From: JAUILA01 sp964563925
GTDB lineage: Bacteria; Bacteroidota; Bacteroidia; Cytophagales; Cyclobacteriaceae
DNA length: 64,000 bases
Assembly (NCBI GenBank): GCA_964563925.1
Contig: CAZLZD010000008.1
Location: forward strand, 1 to 64,000
Direction of reading: 5' to 3'
Positions 42,700-50,994 of the stretch are shown here, piece after piece (positions within the stretch are counted from its first letter, which is position 1; each line of letters begins with the position of its first letter). The notes below the pieces were generated by a model. The model was not told the DNA's origin. It searched no databases and saw only the letters and a program-made list of their open reading frames with translations. A program made the translations under genes and the position numbers.

Positions 42700-43566
42700 A
42701 TGAAAGCTTTTAGCACGCCCCTTCAGTTTATTCTCCCGTTTATTATTCTCCCACTTTACTGCATTGCTCAGCCTGAAATCCCGGTAGAGGAATGGACCGG
42801 CAAGACCATCCTGGTCATTGGTGCGCATCCTGATGACGACAGCCAGGCGCACGGAACGCTTGCCATGCTGAATGATCATGGAAACGAGATCCATATCCTG
42901 CTTATGACCACGGGCAATGTGGGTACCAAGGATCCGAAACTCAGCAAGACGGACCTGGCCAGAATACGGCGGGGTGAACAACTGGCGGCAATGGCGGCGA
43001 TCGGACTGGGTGAAGACAGGTATATCAACCTTGGCTATGACGACGGCAGGCTTGAATTCGCTGATCGCGAAGAAGCCGTCGGGAAACTTGTGTATTACAT
43101 CCGAAAAATCAAGCCCGATGTGCTGTTCTCGTTTGATCCGGGGTATAATTACCAGGTGTGGCACAAGAGCGATCACCGCGCAGCAGGTTATCTGGCTGCC
43201 GATGCGGTGCGTGCCGCTGAGTGGCCGCTTATGTACCAGGGACATATAATCCAGGACGGACTCGAAGCTCATCTTATCCCGGAATTTCTGTTTTTTGGCG
43301 GAAACCCGCAGGATAAAAACACCACCGTGGTCATTGATGAGTATGCAGACCAGCGGGTGGAAGCCGGAGTACAATACCTGAGCCAGTGGAGTTCCGGCTG
43401 GAACAATTACCAGGGTGATGACCTGGACGCCTATCCTGCGGGTGAGAAAGAAGCGGTCTATAATAAAATCCGTAACCGGATTAAGGTGGTGGATGGAAAG
43501 AAGGTGGAACAATTCCGGTACCACAAAGGACTACCCGACAGCATGGGACATGGCCCCAGGAATTAA
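42700..43566 (+). CDS. Secreted PIG-L family deacetylase
   Basis: The 288-residue protein has a signal peptide (about 1-24, ending IAQ) and a LmbE/PIG-L domain. The zinc-binding motif is 'GAHPDDDSQAHGTL' and the distal His is in 'HKSDHRAAG'. 'YINLGYDDGRLE' and 'LFSFDPGYNYQVWHKSDH' are typical of the family. These enzymes remove N-acetyl groups from glucosaminyl conjugates; here it probably acts on periplasmic glycans. Monocistronic, with its own start after a likely terminator. Confidence 0.9.
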   Translation: MKAFSTPLQFILPFIILPLYCIAQPEIPVEEWTGKTILVIGAHPDDDSQAHGTLAMLNDHGNEIHILLMTTGNVGTKDPKLSKTDLARIRRGEQLAAMAAIGLGEDRYINLGYDDGRLEFADREEAVGKLVYYIRKIKPDVLFSFDPGYNYQVWHKSDHRAAGYLAADAVRAAEWPLMYQGHIIQDGLEAHLIPEFLFFGGNPQDKNTTVVIDEYADQRVEAGVQYLSQWSSGWNNYQGDDLDAYPAGEKEAVYNKIRNRIKVVDGKKVEQFRYHKGLPDSMGHGPRN

Positions 43567-43584
43567 AGCAGTTAAATACCCTCT

Positions 43585-43617
43585 AAATAAAAGAGCCGCC
43601 CCGAAACCGGGACGGCC
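43585..43617 (-). terminator. Intrinsic terminator after the Gfo/Idh gene
   Basis: On the minus strand a nine-pair stem (GCCGTCCCG with CGGGGCGGC, one U-G, loop GTTT) is followed by TCTTTTATTT. It lies about 26 bp after the stop of the Gfo/Idh gene. The plus strand has no T run, so it serves the minus-strand operon. Confidence 0.85.
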
Positions 43618-43642
43618 CAAGAGGTCAACAGAATAAGATCAT

Positions 43643-45250
43643 CTAGGTAATGACTTCCGCCCGTTCATGGGTTGGATAGTACTGCGCGTTATAGAGCAGG
43701 ACCTCATCAAGATCCAGGCCGTCGATAGGGACGATCCGCTCTCCATCCCACTCTATTCTCCTGCCAAGCTTGTAGGATAGTCCGCCCATGTGCGCCGAAA
43801 TCGCTTCCTCAAACCCTTCCTTGATACCGCAACTCGGTGTTCCCTGTCCGCGTATGGCACTCAGCCATTCGCGAAGATGAAGAAAAGTGGAATCCACCCG
43901 TTTACCATCCACATAGGTCCACAGCAATCCTTTATCCGCAAAATACTGGGCTGTAGCCGAGGTCACGCCGTCAACGGCGTTAGCCGCCGGATCATACTGG
44001 TATATCGGCACATCCGGACGCATACGCCCCTGGTCCAGTTCCTGCCTGTATTTTGTGGAACGGGGATCCGCCCAGATGGTCAGGCGATTGCCAAGTTCCA
44101 TACTGCCGTCGTGCCCCATAAGAATAGTCGGCCGGTTGAACTGGTTCCCCAGGGTAGCACTGTACACGAAGGTCATGCCGTTCTCTTTCCCCGGCTCCTG
44201 GGTAGCTCCCGTACTGTATTCCGGAAACTCCATAGTGACCTGGAATACGTCCGGCACATTCCTGCCGTCATTATGGGTGTAAATACCACCTGATGCCATT
44301 ACTGATTGCGGTATGCCCATATTCAGCACGCAATTAAGCCGGTCGTAGTCATGTGTCATAAGGTCACCGGAAAGGCCGGATCCGTAGGACCACCATTTAC
44401 GCCAGCGGAAAAAGTGTTCTTTATTAAACGGCACCCGGGGAGCCGATCCAAGAAACTGGTCCCAGTCTATGGTAGACGGACTGGCCAGTTCGTGGATATG
44501 ATATTGCCAGGCTCCGTTATCATCATTCCGGTTTGTATTTGTCTGTACCAGCGAAACATGGCCCAGGACCTTTTTATCCACAATATCCCTGGCGGTAAGA
44601 AAACTCTGTGTCTGCCGGTGCTGGTGGCCCACAGCAAAAACCGCACTACTGGCCTGGGCTGCATCCCGCAGATCATAGGTTTCCTGAATGGTATGCGTCA
44701 TGGGTTTTTCCACATAGACATGCACGCCAGCCTGCAGGGCTGCTATCGATATAGGGGCATGCCAGTGATCCGGGGTGGCGATCACCACTGCGTCCACCTC
44801 CCCGCTTTCAATCATCTCTTCATGTGTCCGGTACCGCTTGATCCCTTCAAAGGAATCCTGCGCCAGCTGGGCACGATAATCAAATAAATCACAGATGCCG
44901 GCAAGCTGAATGTTCAGGTCCTCCTGTTCCAGAAACTCCTTCAGGCGTGTATCCCGGGGATTCCTGTCGGAAGCTTCCTTCATTTCATTCAGCCAGTCCT
45001 TTGTGGCGAATCCCAGCGATCGTGCCAGCTGCTGACCCCGTATCCCGAAGCCGATCAGACCTACCCTGATTTTATCTCCGCTCATGGAGCCCGACTTTGG
45101 AGGAGCTGCTGCCTCGATATTGAGCGTATTCAGTATCTCTTCCCTGGTTCGTTTTTTATCCACTGCATAATCGGCCCCGGCCCACCAGACTGCTCCAAGA
45201 ACCGGAATACCTCCTATACCCTTGAGAATATCTCTTCTTTTGAATTTCAT
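43643..45250 (-). CDS. Tat-exported Gfo/Idh/MocA family oxidoreductase
   Basis: The ATG at 45250 begins a twin-arginine leader (MKFKRRDILKGIGG), better than the longer frame. In 535 residues there is a Rossmann domain with 'VGLIGFGIRGQQLARSLG', the 'DAVVIATPDHWHAPI' strand and the catalytic-dyad motif 'YVEKPMTHT', followed by the GFO C-terminal domain ('RWRKWWSYGSGLSGDLMTHDYDRLNCVLN'). These are NAD(P)-dependent sugar dehydrogenases or exported retaining glycosidase-like enzymes; the GGDLMTHD-like motif is typical of the exported subgroup. It follows the DoxX gene by 10 bp. Confidence 0.9.
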   Translation of the reverse strand: MKFKRRDILKGIGGIPVLGAVWWAGADYAVDKKRTREEILNTLNIEAAAPPKSGSMSGDKIRVGLIGFGIRGQQLARSLGFATKDWLNEMKEASDRNPRDTRLKEFLEQEDLNIQLAGICDLFDYRAQLAQDSFEGIKRYRTHEEMIESGEVDAVVIATPDHWHAPISIAALQAGVHVYVEKPMTHTIQETYDLRDAAQASSAVFAVGHQHRQTQSFLTARDIVDKKVLGHVSLVQTNTNRNDDNGAWQYHIHELASPSTIDWDQFLGSAPRVPFNKEHFFRWRKWWSYGSGLSGDLMTHDYDRLNCVLNMGIPQSVMASGGIYTHNDGRNVPDVFQVTMEFPEYSTGATQEPGKENGMTFVYSATLGNQFNRPTILMGHDGSMELGNRLTIWADPRSTKYRQELDQGRMRPDVPIYQYDPAANAVDGVTSATAQYFADKGLLWTYVDGKRVDSTFLHLREWLSAIRGQGTPSCGIKEGFEEAISAHMGGLSYKLGRRIEWDGERIVPIDGLDLDEVLLYNAQYYPTHERAEVIT

Positions 45251-45260
45251 GTTATCAGAT

Positions 45261-45749
45261 TTAAGGATTAACAACTTTTTCCGGCGCATTGCCTGATGAC
45301 TGGAAAAGACGCCTTAAGCCAAAGACGTGTGCTGTAGGGAATGCATAAATCACTCCCAGTGCAGCCGCTTCGATCAGATTCTTGTTCACAATCCAGTAAC
45401 TACCCTCGGAAGGTCCCGGATTTAACCCCGGAAATGCCGGGTGTGCCAGGTAATACAGAAGTAACAGGGCAATACCGGCAACAGCCCCCCATTTTTCCAG
45501 AATTCCCAGGATAAGGGCGAGCCCCACGATCAACAGCAGGGCGATATTCAGCGTATTTACGATGCCCACCATTCCGTCGGAAGACATCCATTGAAAAACG
45601 GCGCTGAACGGTCCTTCCGATGAAGCCAGGTAGCCCTTGGCGGTCCAGAGCGGATTGTACAATTTTATAACCCCCTCATAGAGGAAATGCCAGCCAATCA
45701 GGATCCGCATCAGGATAAGCAGGTTACTTTGGGTTTTTGAATAGGTCAT
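45261..45749 (-). CDS. DoxX family membrane protein
   Basis: This 162-residue protein has four hydrophobic helices and the DoxX N-terminal pattern 'RILIGWHFLYEGVIKLYNP', then 'LNIALLLIVGLALILGILEKWGAVAGIALLLLYY'. DoxX proteins are small membrane subunits associated with thiosulfate:quinone or other redox systems. Here it forms an operon with the exported Gfo/Idh enzyme (10 bp gap), a pairing often seen in Bacteroidota, so it may pass electrons for that enzyme (inference). Confidence 0.85.
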   Translation of the reverse strand: MTYSKTQSNLLILMRILIGWHFLYEGVIKLYNPLWTAKGYLASSEGPFSAVFQWMSSDGMVGIVNTLNIALLLIVGLALILGILEKWGAVAGIALLLLYYLAHPAFPGLNPGPSEGSYWIVNKNLIEAAALGVIYAFPTAHVFGLRRLFQSSGNAPEKVVNP

Positions 45750-45818
45750 GGTTCAGTAACATTTTATTAACAGCAATAAAATTGGCGTATACATTTTTGT
45801 GAAAAAATGCGATTTGTC

Positions 45819-45913
45819 AGGATAAGATATGAATTTTTAGGGTGTGATGTCAAGGAGTATCATTTTAAAAGGAAGTAATAATGTTTGCGCGCAACGTAAA
45901 AATCTCATATCCT
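45819..45913. promoter_or_regulatory. Imperfect inverted repeat in the DoxX/arylsulfatase divergent promoter region
   Basis: The 273-bp gap between the divergent DoxX and arylsulfatase genes contains an AT-rich arm at 45819-45839 (aggata...tgaattttta) and a roughly inverted arm at 45897-45913 (taaaaatctcatatcct). The arms are about 57 bp apart. This could be a looping operator or chance in AT-rich DNA. No clear -33/-7 promoter was found. Confidence 0.3.
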
Positions 45914-46022
45914 AAGACAGCGTTGATTTGCACACAATAAAAAGGGGTAAACACTTATAAATGAGCGGGTAATACAGTATATTCAGAAACTTTATTACTA
46001 TACTAAACCAAACTTTAGACGA

Positions 46023-47582
46023 ATGAGATTAACGAACTTATGGATGATTCTTCTGCTCTTTACCGCAGCTGAAGTGTATGGACAAAAGAAGCCCAACATA
46101 CTTGTCATCTGGGGTGATGATATAGGCACCTGGAACATCAGCCATAACAACCGCGGCATGATGGGCTATCAGACGCCCAATATTGACCGTATTGCCAAAG
46201 AGGGGTTGTCTTTCACGGACTACTACGCCCAGCAGAGTTGTACCGCCGGCAGGGCAGCTTTCCTCGGCGGGAATGTACCTATACGTACCGGGATGACCAA
46301 GGTAGGTCTGCCCGGGGCCGAGCAGGGCTGGCAGAAAACGGATGTAACCATTGCCACCGTAATGAAAAGTAACGGCTATGCCACCGGGCAATTTGGCAAG
46401 AACCACCAAGGTGACCGGGATGAGCACCTTCCCACCATGCACGGCTGGGATGAATTCATGGGTAATCTGTACCACCTCAACGCCGAAGAAGAGCCCGAGC
46501 ACCCGGATTATCCCGGGGATATGAAACTCGCCAATGGAAAAACATTCCGTGAGCAGTTTGGACCCCGGGGCGTGATCCATTCCTGGGCAAACGATGACGG
46601 GACCCAGCGGATTGAAGATACCGGACCCCTTACCAAAAAACGAATGGAAACGGTCGATGAAGAAACACTCGCAGCCGCAACGGCTTTTATCAAGAAACAG
46701 CACGAGGCGGGTGAGCCTTTCTTTGTATGGTGGAATGGTACGCGCATGCACTTCCGTACCCATGTGAAAGAAGCACATAAGGGGATATCCGGACCGAAAG
46801 GGAATGAATATCACGACGGGATGGTAGAGCACGATATGCATGTGGGAGAATTGCTTGATCTGCTCGATGAATTAGGAATAACCGACAATACCATTGTGAT
46901 GTACTCCACCGACAATGGCCCCCATTACAACACATGGCCGGATGCGGGTACCACGCCATTCCGGAGTGAAAAGAACTCAAACTGGGAAGGTGCTTACCGG
47001 GTCCCCGCCTTTGTACGCTGGCCAGGTAAAATTCCTGCCGGTGAAACCCGCAACGGAATTGTGGCCCACGAGGACTGGCTCCCTACGTTTGCCGCAGCTG
47101 CCGGCGATACTAAAATCAAGGATAAGCTTGCCAAAGGGGTTACGCTGAACGGACGGGAATACCGTAATTATATCGACGGATACAATATGCTCGATTATTT
47201 TACAGGGAAATCAACGGAATCGCCACGACAGGAATTCTGGTATGTGAATGACGACGGACAGGTGGTGGCTGCCAGGTATGATGACTGGAAGATCGTATTT
47301 CTTGAAAACCGCGGACAGGCATTTGGTGTCTGGCGTGAACCGTTTACCGAATTACGTGTCCCTCTCATATTCAACTTGCGCAGGGATCCGTTTGAGAAGG
47401 CCCAGCATAACTCAAACACCTACGATGACTGGTTGCTTGACCATGCGTTTGTCCTGGTTCCGATACAGGCGCTTGCCGCTCAATTCCTACAGACTTTGCA
47501 GGAATATCCACCCAGCCAGACCCCGGGCTCATTCAACCTGAGTGCTATCCAGGAAAAGCTGGAGAACGCAGGCTCCAATTAA
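46023..47582 (+). CDS. Arylsulfatase (formylglycine-dependent), secreted
   Basis: The 519-residue protein has a signal peptide (ending VYGQ) and the sulfatase core. 'NILVIWGDDIGTWNIS' contributes the metal-binding Asp pair, and the formylglycine site is Cys73-T-A-G-Arg77 in 'QQSCTAGRAAFLGG'. 'GQFGKNHQGDRDEHLPTMHGWDEF' and 'YSTDNGPHYNTWPDAG' are also visible. The variant CTAGR and the overall layout match the arylsulfatase A/AtsA-like branch of aquatic bacteria. It is followed 55 bp later by a HAD phosphatase gene, with a hairpin between them. Confidence 0.93.
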   Translation: MRLTNLWMILLLFTAAEVYGQKKPNILVIWGDDIGTWNISHNNRGMMGYQTPNIDRIAKEGLSFTDYYAQQSCTAGRAAFLGGNVPIRTGMTKVGLPGAEQGWQKTDVTIATVMKSNGYATGQFGKNHQGDRDEHLPTMHGWDEFMGNLYHLNAEEEPEHPDYPGDMKLANGKTFREQFGPRGVIHSWANDDGTQRIEDTGPLTKKRMETVDEETLAAATAFIKKQHEAGEPFFVWWNGTRMHFRTHVKEAHKGISGPKGNEYHDGMVEHDMHVGELLDLLDELGITDNTIVMYSTDNGPHYNTWPDAGTTPFRSEKNSNWEGAYRVPAFVRWPGKIPAGETRNGIVAHEDWLPTFAAAAGDTKIKDKLAKGVTLNGREYRNYIDGYNMLDYFTGKSTESPRQEFWYVNDDGQVVAARYDDWKIVFLENRGQAFGVWREPFTELRVPLIFNLRRDPFEKAQHNSNTYDDWLLDHAFVLVPIQALAAQFLQTLQEYPPSQTPGSFNLSAIQEKLENAGSN

Positions 47583-47599
47583 ATGATATTAGTTACAGG

Positions 47600-47622
47600 C
47601 CGGACGAAATCGTCCGGTCTTA
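47600..47622 (+). terminator. Terminator-like hairpin between arylsulfatase and HAD gene
   Basis: CCGGACG and CGTCCGG form seven perfect pairs with a 4-nt AAAT loop, followed by TCTTATT. The T run is interrupted, so partial termination between the two co-directional genes is likely. Confidence 0.55.
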
Positions 47623-47637
47623 TTCCTGTTATTTACC

Positions 47638-48663
47638 ATGCAAAAAATACTATTCACCTTTCTTATTATCGCAGTTCTTCCCTTTTCAGCCTGTACGATC
47701 GACCAGGATTCAAGGCAGGAAGAATCCGCAGAGACAGCCACCCCGGACCCCCTCCCATCCTGGGAAGATACCGGTACGAAGCAGGAGATCCTGACCTTCG
47801 TTGAGCAAACGTCTGATCCGGAAAACGATCGCTTTGTTCCGGTCAGCGAGCGGATAGCCGTCTTTGATAATGACGGCACCCTCTGGGCAGAGCAACCCCT
47901 GTATTTTCAGTTACTGTTTGCCATGGACCGCGTAAAACAACTGGCGGATGAACATCCGGAATGGGCCAGCCAGCAGCCTTTTAAAGGTGTCCTGGAGAAT
48001 CAAATTGATTCTGTACTGGCAACCGGCGAAAGAGGACTGGTTGAATTGATGATGGCAACGCACGCCGGGATGACCACCGACGAATTTGAAGAAGTGGTGA
48101 CAGAATGGATCAACTCGGCCCGGCATCCGGATCAGGACCGGTCGTATACCGACCTGGTTTACCAACCCATGCTGGAACTCATACGCCACCTGAAGGACAA
48201 CCAGTTTAAAGTATTTATCGTTTCCGGCGGAGGCATTGAATTTATGAGGCCATGGGTTGAAGAGATATATGGAATTCCCAAAGACCAGGTAGTGGGCAGC
48301 AGCATAAAAACAGAATTTCGCATGGAGGAGGGCAAGCCGGTAATTCGCAGGTTGCCCGCCATAGACTTCATTGACGACAAAGCAGGAAAACCGGCGGGGA
48401 TCTGGCGATTTATAGGCAGGAAACCCTTGTTTGCCGCCGGGAATTCCGACGGCGATCTGCAAATGATGCAGTTTACAGATTCCCGACAGGGTTCAATGGT
48501 CCTGTATATTCATCATACGGATTCCGTGAGAGAATGGGCTTACGACCGTGATTCGCATATAGGCCGGCTTGACCTGGGACTGGATGAGGCAGAGGAAAAC
48601 GGATGGACTGTAGTAAATATGAGGGATGACTGGAAGCAGGTTTTCAGTTTTCAAAAGAAATGA
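47638..48663 (+). CDS. HAD family phosphatase, lipoprotein
   Basis: The 341-residue protein has a lipoprotein leader ('PFSACTID') and a HAD core. Motif I is 'VFDNDGTLWAEQPLYFQ' (nucleophile Asp), motif II 'VFIVSGGGIEFM', and motif III/IV 'AAGNSDGDLQMMQF'. A helical cap lies between I and II. It is a periplasmic, membrane-anchored phosphatase, close to the NapD/phosphoserine-phosphatase-like HADs often found beside sulfatases. The substrate is unknown. It is likely co-transcribed with the arylsulfatase. Confidence 0.9.
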   Translation: MQKILFTFLIIAVLPFSACTIDQDSRQEESAETATPDPLPSWEDTGTKQEILTFVEQTSDPENDRFVPVSERIAVFDNDGTLWAEQPLYFQLLFAMDRVKQLADEHPEWASQQPFKGVLENQIDSVLATGERGLVELMMATHAGMTTDEFEEVVTEWINSARHPDQDRSYTDLVYQPMLELIRHLKDNQFKVFIVSGGGIEFMRPWVEEIYGIPKDQVVGSSIKTEFRMEEGKPVIRRLPAIDFIDDKAGKPAGIWRFIGRKPLFAAGNSDGDLQMMQFTDSRQGSMVLYIHHTDSVREWAYDRDSHIGRLDLGLDEAEENGWTVVNMRDDWKQVFSFQKK

Positions 48664-48721
48664 AAGGTACTGGCCGATGGTACATTTTCACGGCCAGTCT
48701 TCCGTCCGTATTCAGGATAGT

Positions 48722-48771
48722 CTCATCGGTGCATTCTCCCACATGATCCTCATCGGTTCATTCTCCCACAT
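48722..48771. repeat. Two-copy 27-bp tandem repeat at the 3' end of the 165-aa membrane gene
   Basis: Copies at 48722-48744 and 48749-48771 match at 22 of 23 bases (ctcatcggt[g/t]cattctcc then cacat), with a period of 27 bp. The single difference falls in the stop codon of the minus-strand gene: TGA in the gene-proximal copy, TGC in the distal copy. Confidence 0.85.
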
Positions 48772-49255
48772 AAGCCGCACCCAGTTGTTCCTTGTAAAGG
48801 GCGATACGCACCTCCAGTCGGTGTTCGGTATTATCGGAGTCTACATGAATTTTCTCCCCGTTATCCAGTTTCATGAAGGCCTTAAAAAGGTAGTCTTTAA
48901 CCTGGTGTGGGTGACCGGTAAAGGAACTGACGGTGGTCGACTGAATCACGCGATTAATAAAAAATTTTTCGACATACTCAAACGGCTCCCATTCTCCTCT
49001 TCGAAACCAAAGTACCCAGGTGGTTACTTTAAATTTCCGGTTTGCAGTGTCAATCATCAGGCGATAATGTGAAAAGGCAAGAATTATCCCGGCAGCAGCC
49101 ACCAAAACTCCCGCAGCAAGGCCCCATGCCATCCGTCCCTGTGTAAACAACGTAATAAGGAAGGCAGCCGTCATTCCTGTCCCCGATGCCAGCAGAATAA
49201 AACCTAAAATACGGAATGGCACGGGAAGTAATGGTTCCTGGCGTATATCTATCAT
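48758..49255 (-). CDS. Two-helix membrane protein of unknown function
   Basis: The 165-residue protein has two hydrophobic helices (about 12-36 and 44-62), then a roughly 95-residue beta-rich domain ('HYRLMIDTANRKFKVTTWVL', 'FEYVEKFFINR', 'DYLFKAFMKLDNGEKIHVDSD') that resembles a small PH-like fold. The family was not recognised. Its last codons lie in a tandem 27-bp duplication. The stop codon is in the first copy, so the original C terminus may have been longer or shorter. Confidence 0.65.
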   Translation of the reverse strand: MIDIRQEPLLPVPFRILGFILLASGTGMTAAFLITLFTQGRMAWGLAAGVLVAAAGIILAFSHYRLMIDTANRKFKVTTWVLWFRRGEWEPFEYVEKFFINRVIQSTTVSSFTGHPHQVKDYLFKAFMKLDNGEKIHVDSDNTEHRLEVRIALYKEQLGAAYVGE

Positions 49256-49287
49256 ATGTCTATCCGAAATAACAATCTTTCACGGGC

Positions 49288-49992
49288 TCAGGCCTCGTTG
49301 ATCTCAATATACTTTATTTCCGGTTCTTTTTTGATCATGAACCGGACAAACAGGAACATCAGTAAAAGTGGAAAATAAAATTTGAACAGATAATGACCAA
49401 ACCACCATACGGGTTCGGTACGGGAGGTTTCAACCAACAAAAGCCGACCGAACGGTCCGCCTGTGTAGAACAACGTATCCATCATGTTCCACGCAAAATG
49501 CATTCCTAACGGAAGCATCACAGACCTTGTTCTGACGAATGCGAGTGCCCAGACGAACCCCGCAAGTCCGGTTACCAGCACGATGTGAACCATCGTCACC
49601 GGATCTCCCGCTCCATATTGAACAATATGATACAAGCCAAAGGCAAGGGATGAAATTCCAACGGCCCACTTTGCTCCAAACCGCTTGTAAAGAAGATAAA
49701 GCAGGGCACCCCTGAAAACAAGCTCCTCGGTCAGGACCGACCTGAAATGGTACCAGGCGGCATCCAGGTACTTATCCAGCCCTGTCAGTGAATTTACCAC
49801 CCAGGTAACCCGGGAGAACCAGGTATCCATGACCAGCAAAGCTATCTGCAAAAGGGCCACAAAAAATACACCCAGCAGGAATTGTCCAATGCGTTTATCC
49901 GGAGGCAGCAATCCCAGCGCAAGGAGATTTTTCTTAGCCAGGAAATGAAGCAGCAGCCAGGAAACCACCAGTATACCCAGTATTCCAATCAT
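49288..49992 (-). CDS. CPBP family intramembrane metalloprotease
   Basis: The 234-residue polytopic protein has the Abi/CPBP motifs: 'TEELVFRGALLYLLYKR' (catalytic Glu-Glu and Arg), 'SSLAFGLYHIV' (His) and 'GMHFAWNMMDTLFY' (His and Asn). Eukaryotic relatives are the CAAX endoproteases; bacterial ones are tied to bacteriocin self-immunity or protein maturation. The role here is unknown. It lies between two other minus-strand membrane or lipoprotein genes with short gaps (32 and 54 bp) and may be co-transcribed. Confidence 0.9.
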   Translation of the reverse strand: MIGILGILVVSWLLLHFLAKKNLLALGLLPPDKRIGQFLLGVFFVALLQIALLVMDTWFSRVTWVVNSLTGLDKYLDAAWYHFRSVLTEELVFRGALLYLLYKRFGAKWAVGISSLAFGLYHIVQYGAGDPVTMVHIVLVTGLAGFVWALAFVRTRSVMLPLGMHFAWNMMDTLFYTGGPFGRLLLVETSRTEPVWWFGHYLFKFYFPLLLMFLFVRFMIKKEPEIKYIEINEA

Positions 49993-50046
49993 AAGACTTT
50001 TGTCATATCAATAACCACACCAAATGAACCGGGAACTCGCGGCGAT

Positions 50047-50898
50047 TCATTTGAGTATGTTCAGAATATTGACGAGTGCCTCATTAAAAGATTCCGGACG
50101 TTCGTACATGGGAAAATGCCCGCTTTGTTTTACGTCGAAATTCCTGAACAACGGTCCATGGTAATGGGATCTGATCCCTTCTTCATTCACCGGAATCAAA
50201 TCAGCAGAAATCAGGAAAAACGGAACAGTAAGTGCGGCCAGAAGCTCCATTTCATTCTCTGATTCACTAAACGCCGCTTTCACTACGGGAATGGCTATAT
50301 CAGGATCTGCCGATGCATACGCCTGAAGAACTTCTTCTTTAGGACCCGGCGGACTATCGGGAGAAAACATAAACCCTTCACTGGCTGTACGCACATTGGC
50401 CGGATAATCCTCGGCCAGGAATGCATAAAACGCTTCCATCCGGGCCTTCATGGCAGAATCCGGTTTGGTGCCCACTTCTTTGAAATTATCCACACCCACC
50501 AGGGCAATTATCCTTGAAGGATCTTCATGGATCGCTTCCAGTGCAATATTTCCTCCCATGGAATGGGCAATCAGTATCACATTCTCCAGGTCAAGATCAC
50601 TAATTATGCGCTGCACATCCCTGCCATAGGCCCTTATCGTCCATTGTTCACGCTCCTTTCCGGATTGGCCATACCCGGGAAGATCAAATACCACGACCTG
50701 GTAATTTTCAGAAAACGTATCAATCTGATTCTTCCAGAAGCTATGATCAAGGTTCCAACCATGTATAAAAAGCAGGGTGGTGTCACCCTCCCCGTGGACT
50801 TCCGTGTAGATCTCAATGTCGTCCGTCGAAAGTACCTGTGCACAAGCTTGTAAGGCCCCGACCGCAAGCAGCATTATGAGGAAATACCGAAAGAGCAT
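50047..50898 (-). CDS. Alpha/beta hydrolase, lipoprotein
   Basis: The 283-residue protein begins with a leader containing a lipobox-like 'LQACAQ'. The hydrolase core has 'LLFIHGWNLDHSFWKNQ' (HG oxyanion), the nucleophile elbow 'IAHSMGGNIAL' (Ser in H-S-M-G-G), 'VVFDLPGYGQSG', and a terminal His in 'QSGHFPMYERP'. It is an exported esterase, lipase or peptidase of unknown substrate. Confidence 0.88.
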   Translation of the reverse strand: MLFRYFLIMLLAVGALQACAQVLSTDDIEIYTEVHGEGDTTLLFIHGWNLDHSFWKNQIDTFSENYQVVVFDLPGYGQSGKEREQWTIRAYGRDVQRIISDLDLENVILIAHSMGGNIALEAIHEDPSRIIALVGVDNFKEVGTKPDSAMKARMEAFYAFLAEDYPANVRTASEGFMFSPDSPPGPKEEVLQAYASADPDIAIPVVKAAFSESENEMELLAALTVPFFLISADLIPVNEEGIRSHYHGPLFRNFDVKQSGHFPMYERPESFNEALVNILNILK

Positions 50899-50942
50899 GA
50901 TCGCCTGATTTGGTGTATTACCAAGTTAATAAATGGCCGGTC

Positions 50943-50971
50943 AAAAAAAAACCGCCTATCTCAAGGCGGTT
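50943..50971 (-). terminator. Intrinsic terminator after the zinc metalloprotease gene
   Basis: AACCGCCT and AGGCGGTT form eight perfect pairs with a 6-nt loop. The minus-strand transcript continues with eight T, and the plus-strand side also has a short T run. The stem lies 24 bp after the metalloprotease stop on the minus strand. Confidence 0.9.
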
Positions 50972-50994
50972 TTATATTATTAATTCTCCGGATG

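Noticed and set aside
42682..43524. 280-codon open frame antisense to the PIG-L deacetylase gene
   Set aside because: It is a shadow frame of a well-supported gene, with no family features.
46038..46841. 267-codon open frame antisense to the arylsulfatase gene
   Set aside because: Shadow frame; the sense protein has all sulfatase motifs.
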